In this document: positions 15,807 to 23,913 of the stretch, piece after piece
How positions within the stretch are numbered: position 1 is the first letter of the stretch
How the letters are laid out: each line of letters starts with the position of its first letter
Origin: an uncultured Oscillospiraceae bacterium
Lineage (GTDB): Bacteria > Bacillota > Clostridia > Oscillospirales > Oscillospiraceae
DNA length: 64,000 bases
Assembly (NCBI GenBank): GCA_910578735.1
Contig: CAJTSQ010000002.1
Coordinates: 62,001 to 126,000 of the forward strand
Reading direction: 5' to 3'
Notes under the pieces: model-generated
Told to the model about the DNA's origin: nothing
Database searches by the model: none
Seen by the model: only the letters and a program-made list of their open reading frames with translations
Position numbers and translations under genes: made by a program

Positions 15807-17258
15807 TCACTCGTTATACCAGCTTCTCTGAATGGTGTTAAACCGCTCCAGAAGGTCCATCTCGTCGATCCCGCTGTTCCAGCTGCAGTCGTGGAAGCGG
15901 ACGGCGTAGGTCACATTCTCCTCTTCCCGGAGGATCATCCAGCCGTCCTCCTCCCCGCCCACACTTTGGTTGCTGGACATGCGGTAGATGCTCAAAAAGG
16001 GCTCGGGCTCCTGGTCAGCCCCCCTCCAATGGGAGAACACCACTTCTCTGCGCCCGGTGACCTGGTCGTTGCGGGAGATGGTAATCTGATCCCGCCAGCT
16101 CTCCGGTATCTCCAGATACCAGCCGTCGCTCACATTGTGATAGGTGGTGAGCACATGGCTGCGGCGGCCCCGCTCGTCGTACTGGGCCCAATCGATCAGC
16201 CAGAAGTTGCTGGAGGAGCTCTCCCCATAGCTGGGCAGGGGGTTGGGGGAGGGCAGCTCCGCCACCTCGTCGCGGTTGATGTCGGTGGGATTGATGTCGG
16301 TGTAGCCCTGGATCAATTCCCGGCTGATGCCGCTGTCGTCCAGCGTCACATTGACAAACTTTTCCCCCACATAGGCCACCACATCAATCACCCGGCTGCC
16401 GTCCGCCAGGGTGCTGGTAACATAGAGGGCGGGCTGGTCATATTCCCCGGCCAGGTAGTTGGTGCGGACGCGGTTCATGGCCGTGATGCCTACGGACAAA
16501 TCGGCCATGGCCACCGACTCCAGGGCCCCGTCCTGCCAGCCGTACAGCTCCACCTGACTGGTCAGGCCGCTGGCATCCATCCGGGTGACCAGCACCTCGG
16601 TTCGGGTATCCCGGTCCATATCCAGCAGGCGGCAGCCGCTGGACCCGTCGGACGCCACGCTGCACCGGGTCAGCAGCAGTTCAGTCCCGGTCAGATTGGC
16701 CCGGGTCATTGTCTGAAGGCTGGCTATGTGTTCCTCCGCCTTCTCCTTGTCCATCCCCTCGGCGGGCAGGCCCACGCCGTCCACAGTATAGATGCCCAGC
16801 TGATAGGCTCCGGTGTTGATCTGCCAGTTGACTGCCAGCTCCTTCCGGCCCTCGCTGTTAATCTGGGCGTAGTCAATGGCGTGGATGGCGTTTCCCTCGC
16901 CCTCCACCACGCCGGTTACGGTATACTCCTCGCCGATCTGGGTGAAAATGTAGATTTTAATCGGCTTCTCAATGCCGGGCACCCGAAAAAACGCCACAGC
17001 GCTCTCCCGCAAGCCATCTCCGTCCAGGTCCTGGAGCTGGATGCTCGCGGTATTATCGCCCGACACGATGGTGACATCCTCCACCTGCGTTCCAAACTCA
17101 GCTTCCAGGCCCACACGCACGGCACGAATGGCCGCGTTGAGCTGCTCATATCCCCTGGACCGCTCCGGCTGGCGGTAGAGATCGTCCGGGGAGCGAAACA
17201 GGCAGCCGCTCAGAAGCAAAACCAGCGCCAGAATCAGGGTCTTCCCCCACTTTTTCAT
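15807..17258 (-). CDS. Lipoprotein of unknown function with FG-GAP/VCBS-like repeats
   Basis: 483 residues. Type II signal peptide with lipobox Leu-Leu-Ser-Gly-Cys at residues 15-19. The body contains Asp-rich turns such as LQDLDGDGLRES, LLDMDRDTRTEVLV and TDINRDEVAEL, which resemble calcium-binding beta-propeller FG-GAP repeats. It should be anchored on the outer face of the membrane. It begins the lipoprotein-regulator-kinase unit, 18 bases before the response regulator, so an accessory sensing role is plausible but unproven. Confidence 0.8.
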   Translation of the reverse strand: MKKWGKTLILALVLLLSGCLFRSPDDLYRQPERSRGYEQLNAAIRAVRVGLEAEFGTQVEDVTIVSGDNTASIQLQDLDGDGLRESAVAFFRVPGIEKPIKIYIFTQIGEEYTVTGVVEGEGNAIHAIDYAQINSEGRKELAVNWQINTGAYQLGIYTVDGVGLPAEGMDKEKAEEHIASLQTMTRANLTGTELLLTRCSVASDGSSGCRLLDMDRDTRTEVLVTRMDASGLTSQVELYGWQDGALESVAMADLSVGITAMNRVRTNYLAGEYDQPALYVTSTLADGSRVIDVVAYVGEKFVNVTLDDSGISRELIQGYTDINPTDINRDEVAELPSPNPLPSYGESSSSNFWLIDWAQYDERGRRSHVLTTYHNVSDGWYLEIPESWRDQITISRNDQVTGRREVVFSHWRGADQEPEPFLSIYRMSSNQSVGGEEDGWMILREEENVTYAVRFHDCSWNSGIDEMDLLERFNTIQRSWYNE

Positions 17259-17311
17259 CGTCTCCGCCCCTTTCCGGTCAAATCTTCTGCCTCATACCGA
17301 TGGCATTTTCC

Positions 17312-17321
17312 ATCATACCAC
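17312..17321 (-). promoter_or_regulatory. Probable extended -10 promoter of the lipoprotein/two-component unit
   Basis: Minus strand reads TGTGGTATGAT: a TGG extension plus TATGAT. No good -35 box is visible 16-18 bases upstream. It lies 54 bases before the lipoprotein start codon and repeats a motif seen in several other promoters here. Confidence 0.45.
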
Positions 17322-17365
17322 AAATGAAGAAAAAAGCATATAGATTTTTAAGATTTTTCCGGGCA

Positions 17366-17400
17366 GGAAAAATCCGCCCATCCCCAAGGGGATGGGCGGA
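17366..17400 (-). terminator. Intrinsic terminator of the rnf operon
   Basis: A GC-rich perfect stem (TCCGCCCATCCCC / GGGGATGGGCGGA) is followed on the minus strand by TTTTTCC. It lies 30 bases after the rnfB stop. Confidence 0.9.
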
Positions 17401-17429
17401 AGGTTTTGAATGGCTCTTTACTCTGCCGT

Positions 17430-18230
17430 TTACTCGTTGGCAGGCACATGAATCACACCCACAGGGCACTCCTTCACGCACAGCTGACAGCCGACGCACT
17501 TGTCCTGGTCGATGTGGGCCAGGAAATTCTCCACCGTAATGGCCTCCTTGGGGCAGGCCTTGGCGCACTTCATGCAGCCGATACAGCCGGCGGTGCAGGC
17601 CTTCCGGGTGTCGGCCCCCTTGTCCTTGTTCTGGCACAGGACCACAGGCTTGCGCTTGTGCTCAGGCACAATGGAGATCACATGGTTGGGGCAAATTGCG
17701 GCACAGGCGCCGCAGCCGGTACACTTGGCCCGGTCCACATGGGCGATGCCGTCCACGATGTGGATGGCGTCGAAGGCGCAGGCCCGGGTACAATCGCCGT
17801 AGCCCAGACAGCCGAACTTGCACAGCCCGTCGCCGCCGTAGAGGCCCTTGACGGCCTGGCAGCTCTGGATGCCCTGGAACTCATACTTCTTGCCCGCCTT
17901 GTCACAGGTGCCGGAACAGGCCACCACGGCCTTCATGGGGACGGAGGAACCGGCCTCCACGCCCATGATCTCCGCCACCTTGGCCGCGCAGGCCGCGCCG
18001 CCGGGGATGCACTTGTTCACATCGTTGCCGTCCTCCACCACGCTCTTGGCGTAGTCGGCGCAGCCGGCACAGCCGCAGGCGCCGCAGTTGGCCCCGGCCA
18101 GCACGGCGGTGATCTGCTCCACCCGCTCGTCCACAGGGACGTACATGAAAATAGAGGCGGCCACCAGAATCACCGCGCCGATCAGGCCGATGACAGTGAC
18201 GACAATAATTGCCAGTAAAATCGGATTCAT
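17430..18230 (-). CDS. rnfB: Rnf complex iron-sulfur subunit RnfB
   Basis: 266 residues, last gene of the Rnf operon. N-terminal membrane helix (4-25), then a 4Fe-4S domain with GANCGACGCAGCADYA (~48-62), and several ferredoxin-type clusters towards the C-terminus including CTGCGACAAICP, GCIGCMKCAKACP and CVGCQLCVKECP. RnfB is the ferredoxin-facing subunit of the Rnf ferredoxin:NAD+ oxidoreductase, which couples electron transfer to Na+ or H+ export. In Clostridia it is typically last, as here. Confidence 0.96.
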   Translation of the reverse strand: MNPILLAIIVVTVIGLIGAVILVAASIFMYVPVDERVEQITAVLAGANCGACGCAGCADYAKSVVEDGNDVNKCIPGGAACAAKVAEIMGVEAGSSVPMKAVVACSGTCDKAGKKYEFQGIQSCQAVKGLYGGDGLCKFGCLGYGDCTRACAFDAIHIVDGIAHVDRAKCTGCGACAAICPNHVISIVPEHKRKPVVLCQNKDKGADTRKACTAGCIGCMKCAKACPKEAITVENFLAHIDQDKCVGCQLCVKECPVGVIHVPANE

Positions 18231-18248
18231 AACTTACTCTCCCCCCTG

Positions 18249-18863
18249 TCAGACTTTAAAGATGGCGTCTACGATACCGCCGAAGCCCATGAAGGACAGG
18301 GAGGTAACGGCGGCAGCCACCAGAGTGATGGGCAGGCCCTCAAAGCACTTGGGGGTAACGGCCTGCTCCACCCGGCGGCGTACGCCGGAGAACAGCACCA
18401 TGGCCACCAGGAAGCCAATACCAGCGCCAGCGGCGCAGACGATAGACTCAATGAAGTTGTAGCCGTTGTCCAGATTCAGGATGGTCACGCCCAGGATGGT
18501 GCAGTTGGTAGTAATCAGGGGCAGATACACGCCCAGGGCCTTGTACAGAGCGGGAATGAACTTTTTGAGGAAGTTCTCCAGCAGCTGGACCAGGATGGCA
18601 ATAATCAGGATGAACACAATAGTCTGGAGGTAGCCCATATCCCGGGCAGTATTTTCAGCGCCCTCGGGCACCAGAATCAACTTGTAGATGGGCCAGGTGG
18701 CGGCGGTGGCCATAACCATGACGAAGGTAACGGCCAGGGACATGCCCACGGCGCTGTCCAGCTTTTTGGACACGCCCAGGAAGGGACAGATACCCAGGAA
18801 TTTGGCCAGGACGTAGTTGTCCACCAGAATCATGGTAAAGAAGATAGCGGCAAGTTTTACCAT
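18249..18863 (-). CDS. rnfA: Rnf complex membrane subunit RnfA
   Basis: 204 residues, six membrane helices, RnfA/NqrE type. Typical segments are FFTMILVDNYVLAKFLGICP near the N-terminus and LPLITTNCTILGVTILN; the conserved cysteines in these helices are placed to hold the intramembrane 2Fe-2S cluster shared with RnfE. The start overlaps the rnfE stop (TAATG), giving translational coupling. Confidence 0.96.
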   Translation of the reverse strand: MVKLAAIFFTMILVDNYVLAKFLGICPFLGVSKKLDSAVGMSLAVTFVMVMATAATWPIYKLILVPEGAENTARDMGYLQTIVFILIIAILVQLLENFLKKFIPALYKALGVYLPLITTNCTILGVTILNLDNGYNFIESIVCAAGAGIGFLVAMVLFSGVRRRVEQAVTPKCFEGLPITLVAAAVTSLSFMGFGGIVDAIFKV

Positions 18864-19540
18864 TACGCATTACCTCCTTCCACAGCGGGAGCTTCCTTCT
18901 TAGGACGGCTGGTCAGCCAGGTGGCCCCGGCCATCAGGATACCGAAGACGAAGAAGCCGCCGGGGGCGCTGGTCATCAGGGAGAAGGTGTCCACACCCTC
19001 GGGGATGACCCGGATGGCGAAGTCGGCCCCCAGGGAGGGGATCAGCCCGCCCAGGCCGGCCATCCAGGTGCCGGAACCAATAATCTCACGGATGGAGCCC
19101 ATAATGGTCAGGGTGATGGTGAAGCCAATGCCCATACCGATACCGTCCAGGGCGGAGTCCAGAATGCCATTCTTGGAGGCAAACATCTCGGCACGGCCCA
19201 GGATGATGCAGTTGACCACGATCAGGGGCAGGTACACGCCCAGGGCCTTGTCCAGGTCGGGGACATAGGCCTTGACCACCATCTGCACCACCGACACAAA
19301 GCCGGCAATGACGGTGATATAGCAGGGGATGCGGACCTGGCTGGGGATGACGTTCCGCAGGGCGGAAATTACAATGTTGGAGCACAGCAGCACAAAGGTG
19401 GCGGCCAGCCCCATGCCAATGCCGTTGGAAGCCATGGTGGTGACGGCCAGGGTGGGACAGGTGCCCAGGACAAGCCGCAGGACCGGGTTCTCGTTCAGAA
19501 TACCGTTGGTAAGGATTTTCATTTTACTGTTTTCACTCAT
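18863..19540 (-). CDS. rnfE: Rnf complex membrane subunit RnfE
   Basis: 225 residues, RnfE/NqrD type, homologous to RnfA. GILNENPVLRLVLGTCPTLAVT at the N-terminus and LPLIVVNCIILGRAEMFAS hold the conserved cysteines that complete the intramembrane iron-sulfur site. It lies 17 bases after rnfG and overlaps rnfA. Confidence 0.96.
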   Translation of the reverse strand: MSENSKMKILTNGILNENPVLRLVLGTCPTLAVTTMASNGIGMGLAATFVLLCSNIVISALRNVIPSQVRIPCYITVIAGFVSVVQMVVKAYVPDLDKALGVYLPLIVVNCIILGRAEMFASKNGILDSALDGIGMGIGFTITLTIMGSIREIIGSGTWMAGLGGLIPSLGADFAIRVIPEGVDTFSLMTSAPGGFFVFGILMAGATWLTSRPKKEAPAVEGGNA

Positions 19541-19557
19541 CTTGACTCACCTGCCTT

Positions 19558-20100
19558 TCAAGAATTCACAGCGTTATACGCCTCATTGGCGGAGCTGACC
19601 GCTTTGGCCAGCGCACGGCTGGAGATTGTCGCGCCGCTCTCAGCGTCAATGGTGCCGCCGTCTTTGTTGATTTTCAGCTCAGCAGCAGGCTGGCCCTGAT
19701 AACGCTCCCAATAGGAGGCGGTACCGGCTACCTTGCTGCCGATGCCCTGGGTTTCGCCCTGCTCTGTCACTTTGATCTGCTTGATGGTGCCATCAGGAGT
19801 ATAAGCGACCATAACGGTCATGGTGCCGCCGTAGCCCTTGGCGGTGCTGGTGATGACGCAGCCGGCGCCGTTGTTGGCGGTATAGACATCAGTGACGTTC
19901 TCCACGCTGACGCTGTCCACCCGGGTGAAGTCGTCCGCCTCGGGGAGCAGCTCCATACGGGCCAGGCGCTCGGCCTCCAGCTTGGCGGCCAGAATGATGG
20001 GAGCGGTGGCAGAGTTGGTGGCAGCCAGCGCCCCGGTGATGACGACGCAGATGACGCACAGCACCACGATAGGCTTAAATACCTTATTCCAATTACTCAT
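19558..20100 (-). CDS. rnfG: Rnf complex flavoprotein subunit RnfG
   Basis: 180 residues with one N-terminal membrane helix (~9-28) and an extracytoplasmic FMN-binding domain. The flavinylation motif Ser-Gly-Ala-Thr is at residues 155-158; FMN is expected to be linked covalently through phosphate to Thr158. The start overlaps rnfD by four bases (ATGA). Confidence 0.96.
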   Translation of the reverse strand: MSNWNKVFKPIVVLCVICVVITGALAATNSATAPIILAAKLEAERLARMELLPEADDFTRVDSVSVENVTDVYTANNGAGCVITSTAKGYGGTMTVMVAYTPDGTIKQIKVTEQGETQGIGSKVAGTASYWERYQGQPAAELKINKDGGTIDAESGATISSRALAKAVSSANEAYNAVNS

Positions 20101-21044
20101 TTCGCTGCCGCCTCCTTCTTCTTCTTGGCGATACCCAGCTTATCCTGCCGGGTCAGCGCGTCGATATAGGGGGTCACCAGGTTCATCAGCAGGATAGCAA
20201 AGGACACGCCCTCGCTCATGGTGCCGAAGAACCGGATGGCGCAGGTCACAACCCCCATAAAGATACCGGCAATCAGCTTGCCCTTATCGGTGGTGGGAGA
20301 GGTGACATAGTCGGTGGCCATAAAGAAGGCGCCCAGCATCAGGCCGCCGGAGAGCAGCTGCACAATGGGGTCATAGCCGCCGATCAGGGACAGCACGGCC
20401 ACAGTGGCCAGGTAAGTAACGGGAATCATGGGGCTGATGACCTTGGTGGCAATCAGGTAGATGCCGCCAATGAGGATGGTGATGGCGCAGGTCTCGCCCA
20501 GCACGCCGCCGTGGTTGCCCAGCAGCAGGGTGACATACTCGCCGGCCCCCAGCACGCCCTTCTCCACGGCCAGCGGAGTGGCCGAGGCCAGGGCGTCGAT
20601 CCCGTTGACAGGCTTGGGGTAGTTGGCCATGCGGCTGGCAAAGCCAACGGCCAGGGCAATACGGCCCACAATGGCGGGGTTGGCGAAGTTGAAGCCCAGT
20701 CCGCCAAACAGCTGCTTGATAATGACAATGGCGATAAACGCGCCCACAATGGCCATCCACCAGGGCATGGAGGCAGGCATGTTAAAGGCCAGCAGCATGC
20801 CGGTGACCACGGCGGACAGATCGGAGATGGGAACCTCACGGCCCATCAGCTTGCAGTAACCCCACTCAAAAAACACACAGGCAGCCACAGTGACAGCGGT
20901 AAGGATCAGAGAATTGACCCCAAAAATGAAGATCGAGGCGATTAAGGTTGGAACCAGAGCCAGACACACCCGGCCCATAATCTTCTGGGTGCTGTCCGGA
21001 CCGGTGATGTGGGGCGCGGCGGTAACAATCAGCTTGTTGTCCAT
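20097..21044 (-). CDS. rnfD: Rnf complex membrane subunit RnfD
   Basis: 315 residues, NqrB/RnfD family with about ten membrane helices. The covalent FMN site is Ser-Ala-Thr-Pro at residues 154-157, the family's S(T/G)AT variant, with Thr156 as the likely ligand. Overlaps the stop of rnfC (TAATG) and the start of rnfG. Ends in a Lys/Ala-rich cytoplasmic tail. Confidence 0.96.
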   Translation of the reverse strand: MDNKLIVTAAPHITGPDSTQKIMGRVCLALVPTLIASIFIFGVNSLILTAVTVAACVFFEWGYCKLMGREVPISDLSAVVTGMLLAFNMPASMPWWMAIVGAFIAIVIIKQLFGGLGFNFANPAIVGRIALAVGFASRMANYPKPVNGIDALASATPLAVEKGVLGAGEYVTLLLGNHGGVLGETCAITILIGGIYLIATKVISPMIPVTYLATVAVLSLIGGYDPIVQLLSGGLMLGAFFMATDYVTSPTTDKGKLIAGIFMGVVTCAIRFFGTMSEGVSFAILLMNLVTPYIDALTRQDKLGIAKKKKEAAAK

Positions 21045-22351
21045 TACTTCTTACCTCCATTCTTCATCATGATCTTGGCCAGGGCGATGGAGGGAGCCAG
21101 AGGCCGCTTGGCCGGGCAGACGAAGGAGCAGGTGCCGCAGCTCATGCACAGGTCTGCGTTGAGCTCTATGAGCAGCTCCACGTTGCCGTCGTTGTAGGCC
21201 TGGACGATCTCCTTGGCGGACAGGCCCAGGGGGCAGGCGTTGGTGCACCGGCCGCAGTGGATGCAGTTGGTGGCCTTAGGCAGCTGGCCCCATTTTTTGG
21301 AAAAAGCCAGCACGGCATTGTTGTTCTTCAGAATGGGCTGGCTCAAATCGGCGATGCAGTTGCCCATCATGGGGCCGCCGTAGAGCACCTTGCCCGGCTC
21401 ATCGGTGAAGCCGCCGCAGAAGTCCATCAGCTCCTGCACGGGGGTGCCGATGATAACCTCCACGTTCTTGGGTTCCTTGACGATGTCGCCGTCCACCGTG
21501 AGACGCTTGGTGACCAGGGGCATACCGGTTTTCAGGTATTTGCCCACAAAGGCCACGGAGGTGACATTCATCACCACTACCCCCACATCGGAGGGCAGGC
21601 CGGGGAAGGGGACCTCCCGGCCGGTGCAGTTCTCGATCAGGACTTTTTCAGCACCCTGGGGGTAGCGGCAGGCCAGCTCCTTCACCTCAACGCCGGCGGG
21701 GGCCGCGGACTTCATCTTGGCGATAGCCTCGGGCTTGTTGGACTCAATGCCGATGATGCATTTGGGAATTTCCAGATATTTCATCACCGCCTGGATGCCG
21801 TCCAGGATGTACTGAGTGTCCTCCAGGAAGCAGCGGTTGTCGGAGGTGATATAGGGCTCACACTCGGCGCCGTTGATGAGGAGGGTATCGATCTCGTCCA
21901 GGTTCTTGGGGGCCAGCTTCACCGCCGTGGGGAAGCCGGCGCCGCCCAGGCCCACCAGGCCGCTGGCCCGAACCGCGTCCTGGAAGGACTTGAGGTCGGT
22001 GACAGTGGGGGGCGCGATGGCCGGGTCCGGGGTCTGTTTGCCGTCGGGGATGATCACCACGGCGGTCTGGGGCGCTCCGTTGGGAGCGGTAATGGTGACA
22101 ATGCTGTCCACGGTGCCGGACACGCCGGAGTGGATGTCAGAGGAGACAAAGCCCCCCGCCTTGCCCACCACGGTGCCCACATAGACCTGGTCTCCCTTGG
22201 CCACCTGGGGGGCGGCGGGGGCGCCGATATGCTGACCCATAGACAGCACGATCTTGGAGGGCAGCGGCATCTTCACGGTTTCAGAGTTGGAAGTCCGCTT
22301 GTCGTGGGGGACCTGCGCGCCGTGCGCAGATCGTTTGAGAAATTTGCTCAT
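21044..22351 (-). CDS. rnfC: Rnf complex NADH-side subunit RnfC
   Basis: 435 residues, first gene of rnfCDGEAB. Contains the NADH/FMN-binding region resembling complex I 51-kDa (GLGGAGFPTAVKLAPKN, ~135-150; GAECEPYITSDNR) and two 4Fe-4S clusters near the C-terminus (CIHCGRCTNACPLG and CMSCGTCSFVCPAKRP). It is the peripheral subunit that reduces NAD+. GGGAGG lies 11 bases before the ATG, and a TTGCGC-17-TATTAT promoter is about 70 bases upstream. Confidence 0.96.
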   Translation of the reverse strand: MSKFLKRSAHGAQVPHDKRTSNSETVKMPLPSKIVLSMGQHIGAPAAPQVAKGDQVYVGTVVGKAGGFVSSDIHSGVSGTVDSIVTITAPNGAPQTAVVIIPDGKQTPDPAIAPPTVTDLKSFQDAVRASGLVGLGGAGFPTAVKLAPKNLDEIDTLLINGAECEPYITSDNRCFLEDTQYILDGIQAVMKYLEIPKCIIGIESNKPEAIAKMKSAAPAGVEVKELACRYPQGAEKVLIENCTGREVPFPGLPSDVGVVVMNVTSVAFVGKYLKTGMPLVTKRLTVDGDIVKEPKNVEVIIGTPVQELMDFCGGFTDEPGKVLYGGPMMGNCIADLSQPILKNNNAVLAFSKKWGQLPKATNCIHCGRCTNACPLGLSAKEIVQAYNDGNVELLIELNADLCMSCGTCSFVCPAKRPLAPSIALAKIMMKNGGKK

Positions 22352-22419
22352 GTAAGTTTTCGACCTCCCTGTTCAGCGGCCCCTCTCCTTTGCCGGAACC
22401 GCCTTTGCTGGTGAAGAAC

Positions 22420-22448
22420 ATAATACACCCTTTTCTCATAAAGCGCAA
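22420..22448 (-). promoter_or_regulatory. Promoter of the rnf operon
   Basis: Minus strand: -35 TTGCGC (22448-22443), 17-base spacer, -10 TATTAT (22425-22420). This gives a 5' leader of about 60 bases before rnfC. Confidence 0.75.
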
Positions 22449-22505
22449 GGTTTTTTGGTCGGTCTCACCTAATTTTCGTCAAAAATTTTTTACCCGCCAT
22501 TATAA

Positions 22506-22544
22506 CAAAAAAGCAAGGCACAGCCCGAAAATTCAGGCTGTGCC
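22506..22544 (-). terminator. Terminator-like hairpin upstream of the rnf promoter
   Basis: GGCACAGCC and GGCTGTGCC form a perfect 9-bp stem with a 10-base loop; on the minus strand it is followed by TTGCTTTTTTG. No minus-strand gene ends here. It may insulate rnf from upstream antisense transcription or end a small RNA. The 22352-22885 gap holds this hairpin, two promoters facing apart and a second inverted repeat; I see no gene in it. Confidence 0.6.
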
Positions 22545-22555
22545 GAAAAAAGGGC

Positions 22556-22584
22556 TTGCGCAGTTTGTCAAGATGCGATACAAT
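22556..22584 (+). promoter_or_regulatory. Probable promoter of the stalk-domain protein gene
   Basis: TTGCGC (22556-22561), 17 bases, TACAAT (22579-22584). Start is expected near 22591, leaving a leader of nearly 300 bases whose first part contains a 12-bp hairpin. Confidence 0.6.
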
Positions 22585-22608
22585 AAGGACACAAGGCAAA
22601 TTGAGGCA

Positions 22609-22639
22609 GGTTACAGGGTGGTCACAACACCCTGTAACC
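22609..22639. promoter_or_regulatory. 12-bp perfect inverted repeat in the leader
   Basis: GGTTACAGGGTG, seven bases, CACCCTGTAACC. It begins about 18 bases after the expected transcription start and has no T-tract. It also reads as a degenerate direct repeat (GTTACA-N5-GTCACA) related to the WalR-type boxes at 43150 and 46949. It could be a protein operator or an RNA stem. Confidence 0.5.
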
Positions 22640-22885
22640 CTGTGCAGGAGCATCCACCTCCGACACAACAGCTATGCTGCGCCAGCCCTCATTATATCGG
22701 AAACGCCGCCGTTTATCAAGAGGCGGTTTTTGGGGTTTGTGTCTGTCAACTGCGGTGTGGGGTTATATATCCTGCGCCGCTTTCGTTTGCCTTGGCGGAA
22801 GCGCCCATCGGGGGGCCGGGAGGTCCCACCCCCCGGGGTGCGCACCGCCGAGGAACCCCAAAATAAACTGAAAGGAAGTAAACAA

Positions 22886-23857
22886 ATGAAAAAGAAAGCC
22901 CTATCCCTCGCGCTGGCCCTGGTGATGTGCCTGGGCCTGATCGTTCCCGCTATGGCGGCTCCCATGGTACACGACACCGGATATTATGTCAATGTCAAAT
23001 TTCCTGATGTCAAAGGACAGGAAACTGTTCGAGCGGGCTTAAAAGGCAGCGGTAAAGTAGAGGAGTATACCATGTATACCCTGGACCCCAGCGTTACCGA
23101 GCTGACAGCGGAAGTGACGGATGGAAGCGGCGGCTCTATGATTACATATTTTTGGGCGATGTACCCGGCACAGCGGGAAGCGGACGGTACATTTACCTAT
23201 ACCACAGAAGATGAAATCCTCTATAGTTTTTCTCCCATTAAGCTGTCAAAAGCTGCTGAAAAGGGCGGATATTGGTATCTCTCATTTCAGCACTCCACCG
23301 GACCCACTACACAATATGAGATGGCCGGTCTGATGCTCAATATGGGCGGCCAATCCACTCAGCCCACCACCCCTCCCACCATTGAGGTAGAGAAGATCCC
23401 CGCCAAGGGCACCGCCAAGGCCAGCACCCAGACCGTCACCGTGGACGGGAAAAAGGTGGAGTTCCAGATGTACGCCATTCTGGACGCCAACGGCAACGGC
23501 ACCAACTACATCAAGCTCCGTGACATGGCCCACATCCTCAACGGCACCAAGGCCCAGTTCTCCGTGGGCTACAGCAATCAGACCGGCATCACCGCCACCA
23601 GCGGCCAGCCCTACCAGGACACCGGTTCCGAGATGAAGACCCCCTTCTCCGGTGACCGCAGCTACTCCGGCGGCGGGCTGAAGGTCCAGGTGAACGGCAA
23701 GAGCGTGGAGATGACCGCCATCAGCCTGCTGGACGACCAGGGCAACGGCTACACCTACTTTAAGCTCCGTGACCTGGGCAAGGCCCTGGGCTTCAACGTG
23801 GGCTTCAGCCGCGAGCAGGGCGTATACATCGAGAGCGATAAACCCTATATCGGGTAA
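22886..23857 (+). CDS. Secreted protein with copper-amine-oxidase-like stalk domain
   Basis: 323 residues from the ATG at 22886, which has AAAGGAAG upstream and starts a clear signal peptide (LALALVMCLGLIVPAMAA, cleavage near residue 24). An open frame extends further upstream to 22556 but lacks any signal-like start and was rejected. The C-terminal ~170 residues hold two related units with IKLRDMAHIL and FKLRDLGKALGFNVGF, the signature of stalk domains resembling the copper amine oxidase N-terminal domain; many such exported proteins occur in Oscillospiraceae. The middle ~110 residues are unrecognised. Likely cell-surface or secreted; function unknown. Confidence 0.82.
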   Translation: MKKKALSLALALVMCLGLIVPAMAAPMVHDTGYYVNVKFPDVKGQETVRAGLKGSGKVEEYTMYTLDPSVTELTAEVTDGSGGSMITYFWAMYPAQREADGTFTYTTEDEILYSFSPIKLSKAAEKGGYWYLSFQHSTGPTTQYEMAGLMLNMGGQSTQPTTPPTIEVEKIPAKGTAKASTQTVTVDGKKVEFQMYAILDANGNGTNYIKLRDMAHILNGTKAQFSVGYSNQTGITATSGQPYQDTGSEMKTPFSGDRSYSGGGLKVQVNGKSVEMTAISLLDDQGNGYTYFKLRDLGKALGFNVGFSREQGVYIESDKPYIG

Positions 23858-23870
23858 CATAAACCAAAAG

Positions 23871-23907
23871 CGGCCCCCGCCTGTATAAAAACAGGCGGAG
23901 GCCGTTT
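23871..23907. terminator. Terminator between convergent genes
   Basis: CGGCCCCCGCCTGT and ACAGGCGGAGGCCG form a 14-bp stem with one mismatch, followed by TTT on the plus strand and preceded by an A-rich stretch, so it can serve both directions. Confidence 0.8.
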
Positions 23908-23913
23908 GTCTGT

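Noticed and set aside
22565..22584. TTGTCA paired with TACAAT
   Set aside because: Spacer is only eight bases; the TTGCGC box 17 bases upstream of TACAAT fits better.
22556..22885. 110-residue N-terminal extension of the stalk protein
   Set aside because: Starts inside a promoter and runs through an inverted repeat; a perfect signal peptide with RBS begins at 22886.
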